Positions 1 through 4,970 of a DNA stretch of 8,478 nt are shown one piece after another. Every line of letters begins with the position of its first letter. The stretch's first letter is position 1. The DNA lies in assembly GCA_900756555.1 (NCBI GenBank), contig CAAEKP010000101.1, positions 1 to 8,478 of the forward strand, given 5' to 3'. The notes below the pieces were generated by a model that searched no databases, was not told the DNA's origin, and saw nothing but the letters and a program-made list of their open reading frames with translations. Source of the stretch: Peptococcaceae bacterium. GTDB lineage: Bacteria > Bacillota > Peptococcia > Peptococcales > Peptococcaceae. The translations under genes were made by a program, and so were the position numbers.

Positions 1-986
1 CGGCGAATTTCTTTTGGGTTTTTGCCAACAATATTTTCCCCTTTAAAAATAATCTGCCCGCTGTTTACCTTCTGCAAGCCGGCCAGAGCCTCGCACAGCT
101 CTTTCTGCCCGCTGCCGGCAATCCCGGCCACGCTGAGAATCTCACCGCCGCGCATGGCAAAGCTCACGTCCTGCAAGGCAGGCGTGCCTTCCCGTTTCAG
201 CACAGTCAACCCCTGCACCTGAATCAGCTCCGGCCCGGCAGGCTGTTCCACCCGCTCAATGGTTAAATCCACCGCGCGCCCCACCATCAGGTCGGTCAGT
301 TCTTTTGGCGTAGTATCTGCGGTATTCAGAGTCTGAATGGTTTCGCCCTTGCGCAGTACCGTAATTTTGTCGGTCACTTCCATAACTTCGTTCATCTTAT
401 GGCTGATAAAAATAACCGCACAGCCTTCCTGCTTCATTTTGCGCATGATGGCAAACAGTTTGCGGGTTTCCTGTGGTGTCAGCACCGCTGTCGGCTCGTC
501 CAGAATCAGAATGCGTGCGCCGCGATACAGCACCTTCAAAATCTCCAGATTCTGTTTTTCCCCCACCGACATATCCGCCACTTTTTTATGTAAATCCACA
601 TCTAAGTCAAATTGTCTGGCCAGGTCGGCAATCTTGCGGGATTCATTTTCCCGGAACAAAAATCCTTTTTCGCCCAAAATCACATTTTCTTCAGCAGTCA
701 TTACATCAATCAATTTAAAATGCTGATGAACCATGCCGATACCAGCAGCGATAGAGTCCTTTGGTGCGGAGAACTGTACCTCTTTGCCTTCAATAAAAAT
801 AGAACCGCTGTCAGGGAGATAAATCCCTGACAGCATGTTCATTAAGGTACTTTTCCCGGCTCCATTCTCGCCCAGCAGCGCGTGGATTTCGCCTTTGTTT
901 ACGCTGAAATTCACGTTGTTGTTGGCTACTACCTTGCCAAAGGTCTTGACAATATTTTTCATTGAGATATAAGCCGTATTATTCAT
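1..986 (-). CDS. Nucleoside/sugar-type ABC transporter ATP-binding protein (3' end beyond window)
   Basis: This is the ATPase subunit of an importer, acting at the inner face of the membrane to power uptake of the ligand held by the lipoprotein encoded just upstream. The frame stays open for 328 codons to the window edge. The first nucleotide-binding domain is complete: Walker A GENGAGKST (39-47), Q-loop Gln88 in VHQHF, signature SVGEKQ (140-145), Walker B ILILDEPTA (159-167) and switch His196 in ISHK. A second domain starts near residue 250 and has a GIAGSGQKEL motif in place of a normal Walker A, as is usual in the duplicated ATPases of ribose/nucleoside importers. Those proteins are about 500 residues, so roughly a third is missing. 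The ATG at 986 has an AGGGG site about 8 nt upstream; an in-frame Met at 962 is a weaker choice. The gene starts 24 bp after the lipoprotein stop, so the two are probably co-transcribed. Permease genes would be expected beyond the left edge. Confidence 0.95.
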   Translation of the reverse strand, partial: MNNTAYISMKNIVKTFGKVVANNNVNFSVNKGEIHALLGENGAGKSTLMNMLSGIYLPDSGSIFIEGKEVQFSAPKDSIAAGIGMVHQHFKLIDVMTAEENVILGEKGFLFRENESRKIADLARQFDLDVDLHKKVADMSVGEKQNLEILKVLYRGARILILDEPTAVLTPQETRKLFAIMRKMKQEGCAVIFISHKMNEVMEVTDKITVLRKGETIQTLNTADTTPKELTDLMVGRAVDLTIERVEQPAGPELIQVQGLTVLKREGTPALQDVSFAMRGGEILSVAGIAGSGQKELCEALAGLQKVNSGQIIFKGENIVGKNPKEIR

Positions 987-1010
987 TATTTTACCCCTGT
1001 CATCTTCGGA

Positions 1011-2138
1011 TTAGTTCTGTGGAACTTCACCGATTACGCCTTCTACAAACCACATCATGCTCAGCATATCTTCGTCAGACATTTTTTCGCCGGCAGCAAC
1101 CATCACATTGCCGTTCTGGTCTTTGATTTCGCCTTCAAATACATCAAATTCGCCGGCAATAATTTTTTCTCTTGCTTCATTTACAGCAGCTTTGGTTTCG
1201 TCGGATACGCAGTCGCCAAAATCAGAAATGTCAACTACGCCATCGGCAATGCCGCCCCAGTAGGACTGTGGTTCCCAGGTGCCATCCACTACAGCCTGTA
1301 CCTGTTCGGTATACACTGCGCCCAAATGCCATACTGGAGAAGCGATGAAGCCTTCTGGGTTTGCATCACGCATATCTTTGTTGTAACCAACGGAGAACGC
1401 ACCGCGTTCCGCAGCAGCCTGTACCGCAGCAGTGGTATCCTGATGCTGGGCAACTGTATCTACGCCAGCATCCAGTAAGGATTCCGCAGCCTGTTTTTCA
1501 ACAGCCGGGTCATACCAGGTGTTGGTCCATACAACCTGTACAGTAGCTTCTGGATTTACAGAACGCACACCCAGGGTGAATGCGTTGACTGCACGTACAA
1601 CTTCCGGTGTAGGCATAGCAGCCACGAAACCAATTTTGTTGTTCTGTGTGGTCATACCAGCAGCAATACCGGTCAGGTATCTTGGCTGATACATTCTGCC
1701 AAAGTAGTTACCATAGTTATCGCCTAAAATGCTGCCGGAGAAGTGCATGAATTTTACATCTGGATGCGCTTTAGCAACTTTTTCTTCATACTGCTGATAA
1801 CCATAACTGTTGGCAAAGATAATGTTTGCGCCCTGGTCAATCATGTTGTTCATAACTTCTTCTACCGTTTTGTCTTCAGGAACTTCTTCCTGTACGATAG
1901 TTTCTACCTTGTCCTCGCCAATATTCGCGATCATTTCCACACGGCCTTCATCGTGTACCTGAGAATAACCGCCGTCATTGGCAGAACCAATGTAGATAAA
2001 ACCTGCTTTTACTTTTTCGCCGGTCTGGTCGCCTGCTTTATCTGCATCGCCAGCACCGCCGCCGCAGCCAGCCAGTAAAATACCCAGAGTAAATACCAGC
2101 AACACTGCCAGACTTGTTTTTTTCAAGCCTTTTTTCAT
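1011..2138 (-). CDS. BMP-family ABC transporter substrate-binding lipoprotein (probable nucleoside/purine binder)
   Basis: This is a 375-residue lipoprotein that should capture a ligand outside the membrane and pass it to the importer whose ATPase follows. The N-terminus is a typical lipoprotein signal: Lys-rich start, hydrophobic stretch at about 9-22 and lipobox LLAGC with Cys25 as the lipidated residue. A Gly/Asp/Lys-rich linker comes next and then a periplasmic-binding fold of the BMP/PnrA type from about residue 43. The middle section (NTWYDP, then AQHQDTTAAVQAAAERG, later YWGG) resembles the purine-binding branch of the BMP family; that substrate call is from memory of the family and untested. 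The start is the ATG at 2138, which has GGGGG at 2148-2152, 9 nt upstream. An in-frame ATG at 2159 has no such site and would put seven residues, including Trp and Arg, ahead of the signal peptide. A strong promoter and a hairpin leader lie upstream. Confidence 0.93.
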   Translation of the reverse strand: MKKGLKKTSLAVLLVFTLGILLAGCGGGAGDADKAGDQTGEKVKAGFIYIGSANDGGYSQVHDEGRVEMIANIGEDKVETIVQEEVPEDKTVEEVMNNMIDQGANIIFANSYGYQQYEEKVAKAHPDVKFMHFSGSILGDNYGNYFGRMYQPRYLTGIAAGMTTQNNKIGFVAAMPTPEVVRAVNAFTLGVRSVNPEATVQVVWTNTWYDPAVEKQAAESLLDAGVDTVAQHQDTTAAVQAAAERGAFSVGYNKDMRDANPEGFIASPVWHLGAVYTEQVQAVVDGTWEPQSYWGGIADGVVDISDFGDCVSDETKAAVNEAREKIIAGEFDVFEGEIKDQNGNVMVAAGEKMSDEDMLSMMWFVEGVIGEVPQN

Positions 2139-2167
2139 TTTGTAACGCCCCCATATCAATTATTTTT

Positions 2168-2200
2168 TACGATACTTTTTTGTAAAAAAACAGCATCGTA
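2168..2200 (-). promoter_or_regulatory. Stem-loop in the lipoprotein mRNA leader
   Basis: The two 9-base arms at 2192-2200 and 2168-2176 pair completely when read on the minus strand (TACGATGCT with AGTATCGTA, one G-U pair), enclosing a 15-base T/A-rich loop. The hairpin lies about 16 nt upstream of the GGGGG ribosome binding site and a few bases after the predicted transcription start. No U-tract follows it, so it is not a normal terminator. It could protect the 5' end of the mRNA, modulate translation or be a protein-binding palindrome. The pairing is seen in the sequence; the role is unknown. Confidence 0.55.
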
Positions 2201-2212
2201 TATCTAACAAAC

Positions 2213-2241
2213 ATTTTACATGACGGTCAATTTTTCGTCAA
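2213..2241 (-). promoter_or_regulatory. Sigma-A-type promoter of the BMP/ABC importer operon
   Basis: On the minus strand the -35 box TTGACG (2236-2241) and -10 box TAAAAT (2213-2218) are separated by exactly 17 bp, each differing from consensus at one position. Transcription would start near 2206, giving a leader of about 68 nt. An inverted repeat TGACG-N10-CGTCA (2236-2240 and 2221-2225) covers the -35 box and most of the spacer and could be an operator for a repressor. Confidence 0.75.
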
Positions 2242-2863
2242 GAAGATGTACAATCCAACAAAGCCGCCTGCGCAAGGAGATTGCTGGTTCCTATTGCATG
2301 ATTATACAGGCAAACCAAATCAGGCAGGAATATCCTCTCTTTTTTCTTCACTTACTCCGTCAGCAAAGCACCAGTCATGGCATATTCATCCTGTCTGTTT
2401 CGCTCCGGCAAAAACGCAGAGAAGTTGTATTTTTGGATTTAACGCTTTATCCCCTTATTGCTCAATCATTTATGTGTTTTAGACGTTTTCAGGCTTTAAA
2501 AATGAATTTACGTTGTCCAAGCATTATCCGGGCAATAAAACTTAACCCCCGGCCGTTTATTTTCTTGTTCTTTTATTTTTCTTTTTTGTTTTATTTTTTT
2601 AATTTGTTTTTTATTCTTGTTTGTGGTGAGTTGCTGGTGACTTGCTGGTGGAATTTCAACAGTTAGCCATAAACAACACCGCTTCCAGACAGCGTTTGCA
2701 TTGGGTCATTTGCTGGTGAAGTTTTCAGATAAACTTTTGTTTACCAGCGCTTATAGTTTATGAATAAAAATACATAGTTCAAGATAATTTATCCAATCAA
2801 ACACACAAGCAACGTTCCCTGTCAGCCAAAAAATTTTTTAACATAATCAGACGATTGGTACCC
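2242..2863. other. Gene-poor intergenic region with a T-rich tract
   Basis: I find no supportable gene on either strand in these roughly 620 bp. The most visible feature is a pyrimidine-rich tract on the plus strand (about 2557-2622), mostly T with scattered C and G, followed at once by TTGCTGGTG repeats. A 5-bp GC hairpin (CCGGG 2528-2532, CCCGG 2548-2552) precedes the T-rich tract, but its loop is 15 nt and no plus-strand gene precedes it. A TATAAT on the minus strand (2301-2306) has no good -35 box. The long plus-strand open frame starting at 2220 has no ribosome binding site and translates to low-complexity Phe/Leu sequence, so it is not called. Confidence 0.6.
2631..2748 (+). repeat. TTGCTGGTG direct repeats with one inverted copy
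   Basis: TTGCTGGTGR occurs at 2631-2640, 2642-2651 and 2710-2719, the first two separated by one base, with a related TTGTGGTGAG just before at 2621-2630. An inverted partner, TTTACCAGC (2740-2748), can pair with GCTGGTGAA (2712-2720) over 9 bp with one G-U on the plus strand. A second perfect 7-bp inverted repeat, ATAAACT (2729-2735) with AGTTTAT (2755-2761), interleaves with the first. A shorter TTGCTGGT also occurs at 2281-2288. The function is unknown; the possibilities are a protein-binding array or a structured RNA. Confidence 0.5.
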
Positions 2864-2895
2864 AAAAAAACAGCATCCACCAACAGGCAGATGCT
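2864..2895 (-). terminator. Intrinsic terminator of the ECF sigma operon
   Basis: On the minus strand AGCATC (2890-2895) pairs with GATGCT (2872-2877) around a 12-nt loop and is followed, after one G, by seven T (2864-2870). It lies 13 nt after the stop codon of the last gene in the operon. The stem is only 6 bp, but its position and U-tract support the call. Confidence 0.75.
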
Positions 2896-2908
2896 TGACG
2901 AACTGTTT

Positions 2909-3436
2909 TTAAATACGCTGCACATGAATGGCAGGCGCAGATGAACCTATCCCTATATAAGTAAAGTTGACCACAAAAATTAAGACAAACAGCAACAGCG
3001 CCACACCTGCTGCCACTGCCAGCACAATCCACAACGCTTTATTGCTGCTATGCTGTTCCACCACCAAAGGTGCTTCACCTGACGTCAGCTCAGCACCACA
3101 ATCCGCACATAAACGCCAGTCCGGCTGCACATATCTGCCGCAGGACGGACAGCGCATCTTCAAATCAGCACCGCACTGCGGACATACTGCGTAATTTTCC
3201 TCCACCGCTGCGCCACAACGCGCACAGTGATAGGCAGAATAACTGCTGCGCACAATCAGATAGATAATCAGCCCGATAAAGCTAGGCACCAGCGCCGCCA
3301 CCAGCGCCCACAAGATTGGCTCCATGCCTCGCGTTTTAGCATCCCGATACACAAACACCGCAATGCAGATGGGAATGGCCAGGCTAAACAACAGCATCAT
3401 CAAAACCGCCAAAGATGAAAAAAGCATCATTTGCAT
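2909..3436 (-). CDS. Membrane protein with two zinc ribbons
   Basis: This 175-residue protein has two N-terminal transmembrane segments (about 6-29 and 41-63), a central cytoplasmic-looking block with two zinc ribbons, and a third transmembrane segment (about 134-157). The Cys spacing is identical in both ribbons, CxxC-N10-CxxC: Cys71/74/85/88 and Cys96/99/110/113. All eight Cys are present, so both should bind zinc or another metal, or respond to redox state. The short loop between the first two helices (YRDAKTRGMEP) is typical of small Clostridia membrane proteins with zinc ribbons, none of which I can assign a function. The ATG at 3436 has a near-perfect AAGGAGG seven bases upstream, inside the end of the preceding gene, which it overlaps by 10 bp; translation is probably coupled. 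It is the last gene before the terminator. It could be a sensor, an accessory anti-sigma component or a structural scaffold. Confidence 0.85.
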   Translation of the reverse strand: MQMMLFSSLAVLMMLLFSLAIPICIAVFVYRDAKTRGMEPILWALVAALVPSFIGLIIYLIVRSSYSAYHCARCGAAVEENYAVCPQCGADLKMRCPSCGRYVQPDWRLCADCGAELTSGEAPLVVEQHSSNKALWIVLAVAAGVALLLFVLIFVVNFTYIGIGSSAPAIHVQRI

Positions 3437-3636
3437 TTTACTTCCTCCTTACAATTTTCGCCGCAATAAGGGCACACATTAGCCTCTTTTGGGATAGATT
3501 TGCCGCAGGCAGCACACTTGCGGCCTTTGCCGCGCCGTGTCAGCGCCACGATTAAACAAACTGCACCAATCACAATTGCCAGCAAAATCCCTAAATTAAT
3601 GATAGCAAAAATAGTCGTTGCCATATTCATCTCCAT
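3427..3636 (-). CDS. Small one-TM zinc-ribbon membrane protein
   Basis: This 69-residue protein has one transmembrane helix (about 8-32), a short basic stretch (TRRGKGRK) and then a C-terminal zinc ribbon with Cys41/44/55/58 in the same CxxC-N10-CxxC spacing as the next gene. The basic stretch after the helix suggests the ribbon is cytoplasmic. Two further Cys (62 and 68) follow the ribbon. I choose the ATG at 3636 because AAGGAG lies 8 nt upstream; the in-frame GTG at 3645 overlaps that site and is too close, and ATGs at 3630 and 3624 are possible but less well placed. The gene sits 21 bp after the two-TM protein gene and overlaps the next gene by 10 bp, with the downstream ribosome binding site inside its last codons. 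I do not recognise a named family. The shared ribbon spacing suggests that it and the next protein work as partners or arose by duplication. Confidence 0.82.
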   Translation of the reverse strand: MEMNMATTIFAIINLGILLAIVIGAVCLIVALTRRGKGRKCAACGKSIPKEANVCPYCGENCKEEVKCK

Positions 3637-3657
3637 AATTTTCACTCCTTCTCATTT

Positions 3658-3981
3658 CTATATCATTTTCTGCTTTATTGACTGCTCTGTACGCAGCAAG
3701 GCCGCTGTCAGCAATCCAGCGCTGAGCAGACTGATTGCCAGTATCAGCAACAGCCGCACGCCCCAAATCCACACCTGCTGCAGCAATACCACTGCCGCCA
3801 GCACTGCCAGCAGCCACCAGAAACAGGACAGCACGCTGACCGCCACCAGCAAGCGGCGCTGTTCCCGCTCCTGCGCCATCTGCTGTAAGCTGTATTCCCG
3901 CACCAACGGCGGCTGCCAGCTCACAGCATCAGCAGCAAACATCGCTTTTAATTGTTCTTCTCTTGCCTCAGTCATCACCAT
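3658..3981 (-). CDS. Two-TM membrane protein in anti-sigma position
   Basis: This 107-residue protein has a charged N-terminal segment (about 1-43, with a helical SLQQMAQEREQRR stretch), then two transmembrane helices (about 45-68 and 73-97) and a short basic tail. Both ends should be cytoplasmic. It starts inside the sigma factor gene, overlapping by 14 bp, and such overlap is usual for a sigma factor and its membrane anti-sigma factor. I therefore infer an anti-sigma role, with residues 1-43 as the sigma-binding part. It lacks the HxxxCxxC zinc anti-sigma motif and has no large extracytoplasmic sensor domain, so the inference rests on position and topology. GGAG lies five bases before the ATG at 3981; an alternative ATG at 3975 would leave an 8-bp overlap. 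Two zinc-ribbon membrane proteins follow and may supply the sensory function this protein lacks. Confidence 0.82.
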   Translation of the reverse strand: MVMTEAREEQLKAMFAADAVSWQPPLVREYSLQQMAQEREQRRLLVAVSVLSCFWWLLAVLAAVVLLQQVWIWGVRLLLILAISLLSAGLLTAALLRTEQSIKQKMI

Positions 3982-4450
3982 CCAAACTCCTTTCCAATAA
4001 TGCTCTGGCTTTACTCAGCCGCGACTTCACCGTGCCTGACGGAACCTGTAGCACTGCCGCTGTCTGAGCAATATCGCAGCCTAAAAAGTAATACAGCACA
4101 ATCACCATGCGATATTTGTCCGGCAGAGCCGCCACCGCACTGTGCAAATCGCTGTAATCCTCCGGCTCTGGCGCCGCAAGCTGATGCACGGGCGATTGTT
4201 CCTCCTCCTGCGGTGAGAATGGCAGAAAAGACAGCAGCTTTTTTCGCCGCAGTTTATCCCGATACAGGTTTACGCAGATGCTGGTGAGCCACATGCCAAA
4301 ATCGCGGCTGCTGTCATAGTTCTGCTGCGCCTGATACGCCTTGAGCCAGGTTTCCTGATACAAATCCTGCGCATCCCAGCGCTCCCGGCACAAATGCATA
4401 CACAGACCAAACAGCCTCTGCCCATGCATCTCGATATAATCATCAAACAC
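3968..4450 (-). CDS. ECF-family RNA polymerase sigma factor
   Basis: This 160-residue protein should direct RNA polymerase to a small set of promoters in response to a membrane-linked signal. Region 2 occupies about 1-70, with the core-binding DAQDLYQETW (26-35) and the -10-recognition segment around WLTSICVNLYRDKLRR (54-69). A Gln/Glu/Pro-rich linker (about 74-100) leads to region 4 (about 103-156), whose helix-turn-helix runs from DIAQTAAVL to GTVKSRLSKAR (126-149) and should read the -35 element. Only regions 2 and 4 are present, as expected for ECF factors. I choose the GTG at 4450 because a strong GGGAGGTG site lies 5 nt upstream. In-frame ATGs at 4474 and 4492 lie upstream of that site, and the candidate ECF promoter would start transcription after or at them. 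It heads a four-gene operon and overlaps the next gene by 14 bp. Confidence 0.92.
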   Translation of the reverse strand: MFDDYIEMHGQRLFGLCMHLCRERWDAQDLYQETWLKAYQAQQNYDSSRDFGMWLTSICVNLYRDKLRRKKLLSFLPFSPQEEEQSPVHQLAAPEPEDYSDLHSAVAALPDKYRMVIVLYYFLGCDIAQTAAVLQVPSGTVKSRLSKARALLERSLDGDD

Positions 4451-4455
4451 TCGGG

Positions 4456-4466
4456 CACCTCCCTTT
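4456..4466 (-). promoter_or_regulatory. Ribosome binding site that decides the GTG start of the sigma gene
   Basis: AAAGGGAGGTG on the minus strand matches the anti-Shine-Dalgarno sequence at seven of eight core positions and lies five bases before GTG at 4450. Starting at either upstream ATG would bury this site inside the coding sequence and leave those starts without one. Confidence 0.75.
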
Positions 4467-4475
4467 CTACTCATA

Positions 4476-4503
4476 CATACGAACCAGCACACAAACGGTT
4501 CAC
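4476..4503 (-). promoter_or_regulatory. Candidate ECF-type (autoregulatory) promoter
   Basis: On the minus strand GTGAAC (4498-4503) is followed by 16 bp and CGTATG (4476-4481). This resembles the AAC-containing -35 and CGTA/CGTC -10 of Bacillus SigW/SigM-type promoters (TGAAAC-N16-CGTA). Transcription would begin about 8 nt after CGTA, leaving a short leader before the GTG start. ECF sigma genes commonly transcribe themselves from such a promoter. An inverted repeat GAACC-N11-GGTTC (minus strand) spans the spacer. The -35 match is imperfect, so this is a candidate only. Confidence 0.45.
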
Positions 4504-4527
4504 TTTTTCAGCAAAATTTTTAATTTT

Positions 4528-4558
4528 ATTATAATCTATCGTTTATCTCATACATCAA
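4528..4558 (-). promoter_or_regulatory. Possible housekeeping promoter of the sigma operon
   Basis: A perfect TATAAT (4528-4533) is preceded by TTGATG (4553-4558), but the spacer is 19 bp, longer than ideal. It could provide basal transcription of the sigma operon in addition to the ECF-type site. It lies just downstream of the terminator at 4565-4597. Confidence 0.35.
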
Positions 4559-4564
4559 ACTATC

Positions 4565-4597
4565 AAAAAAGCGAAGCAATTTTTACGTTGCTCCGCT
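4565..4597 (-). terminator. Strong intrinsic terminator upstream of the sigma operon
   Basis: On the minus strand AGCGGAGCAA (4588-4597) pairs with TTGCTTCGCT (4570-4579), ten pairs with one G-U, around an 8-nt loop. A run of six T (4565-4570) follows, its first base shared with the stem. On the plus strand the G-U becomes an A-C mismatch, so the minus orientation is favoured. It ends a short transcript starting near 4757, because the preceding surface-protein gene already has its own terminator at 4798-4828. Confidence 0.82.
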
Positions 4598-4757
4598 GAA
4601 AAGTTGTATTTTATTCTGGCTTCATTTGCAATCAATATTGATTTCCTTCTAACCGTATTGGTTGACAGCAAAACTGAACATTGCTTTGTATCGTCCACCC
4701 CACTGTTAGTAATGCGTTTTCATATAACAGCTTCACTGTTTTTTCGCTACTGTTATT
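4565..4757 (-). ncRNA. Putative structured small RNA (or attenuated leader of the sigma operon)
   Basis: A promoter at 4764-4792 predicts transcription from about 4757 and the terminator at 4565-4597 ends it, giving about 190 nt. The first bases form a hairpin: ATAACAG (4750-4756) pairs perfectly with CTGTTAT (4724-4730) over a 19-nt loop. A 12-bp palindrome ATCAATATTGAT lies at 4631-4642. The motif AACAGT occurs three times near the 5' end (about 4749-4754, 4734-4739 and 4704-4709). The only open frame of any size inside it begins at a GTG with no ribosome binding site (34 residues), so a peptide is not supported. I recognise no known RNA family. Because the sigma operon lies downstream, the terminator could also be an attenuator. 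Confidence 0.5.
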
Positions 4758-4763
4758 GCAAGC

Positions 4764-4792
4764 AGTATACCATATAGTTCCAGAAAAGACAA
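4764..4792 (-). promoter_or_regulatory. Extended -10 promoter of the putative small RNA
   Basis: On the minus strand TTGTCT (4787-4792), a 17-bp spacer and TATACT (4764-4769) form a good sigma-A promoter. TG one base before the -10 box (TGGTATACT) makes it an extended -10 type. It starts directly after the terminator of the surface-protein gene, which suggests an independent transcription unit. Confidence 0.65.
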
Positions 4793-4797
4793 GCAGC

Positions 4798-4828
4798 AAA
4801 AACAGCCCCCTCATAATGAGAAAGCTGT
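4798..4828 (-). terminator. Intrinsic terminator of the surface-protein gene
   Basis: On the minus strand ACAGC (4824-4828) pairs with GCTGT (4802-4806), and the inner TTTCTC pairs with GAGGGG through three G-U pairs, giving an 11-bp stem and a 5-nt loop followed by five T (4798-4802). On the plus strand the wobble pairs become mismatches. It lies about 143 nt after the surface-protein stop codon, beyond the palindromic element. Confidence 0.72.
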
Positions 4829-4857
4829 CTGCTTTCATTTTGTCTAAGGACGCAGGA

Positions 4858-4958
4858 AAAATTTTGTATAGCTAGGCGGCTTTCAAATTTGCGCCGCGTG
4901 GCGTACTTAAGGTACGCGAGCAAGCGAATTTGAAAATAACAACGCTATACGGAATTTT
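4858..4958. repeat. Three-tier palindromic element (MITE/REP-like)
   Basis: Three nested inverted repeats share one centre. The outer arms AAAATTTTGTATAGC (4858-4872) and GCTATACGGAATTTT (4944-4958) match at 13 of 15 positions. The middle arms are TTTCAAATT (4881-4889) and AATTTGAAA (4927-4935), and the inner arms are GCGTAC (4901-4906) and GTACGC (4912-4917) around TTAAG. The symmetry may extend further, to GGAC/GTCC (4848-4851, 4964-4967) and CTAAG/CTTAG (4844-4848, 4970-4974), which would overlap the stop codon of the surface-protein gene. There is no coding capacity. This resembles non-autonomous mobile palindromes; copies elsewhere in the genome cannot be tested here. Confidence 0.6.
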
Positions 4959-4970
4959 AACCAGTCCGAC

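Noticed and set aside
337..726. 129-codon plus-strand open frame
   Set aside because: Antisense shadow of the ABC ATPase, whose motifs are complete on the minus strand.
2139..2206. Purine riboswitch upstream of the BMP lipoprotein
   Set aside because: The leader from the best promoter is only about 68 nt and contains a simple hairpin; no three-way junction or conserved purine-aptamer core was recognised.
2528..2552. GC hairpin before the T-rich tract as a plus-strand terminator
   Set aside because: The stem is only 5 bp with a 15-nt loop, the T-run is interrupted, and no plus-strand gene precedes it.
2220..2666. 148-codon plus-strand open frame
   Set aside because: No ribosome binding site, a low-complexity Phe/Leu C-terminus made by the T-rich tract, opposite strand to all genes, and it overlaps the importer promoter.
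3658..3981. Zinc-binding anti-sigma (HxxxCxxC) domain in the two-TM protein
   Set aside because: The only Cys lies inside the first transmembrane helix and the motif is absent; the anti-sigma role is kept only as a positional inference.
4451..4492. Upstream ATG starts for the sigma factor (4492 and 4474)
   Set aside because: They lack ribosome binding sites and would place the strong GGGAGGTG site inside the gene; the GTG at 4450 fits it.
4632..4838. 68-codon minus-strand frame with a hydrophobic, vaguely lipoprotein-like start (YTAC)
   Set aside because: No ribosome binding site at either Met; both starts fall in or beside the terminator at 4798-4828 and upstream of the promoter at 4764-4792; the lipobox is poor.
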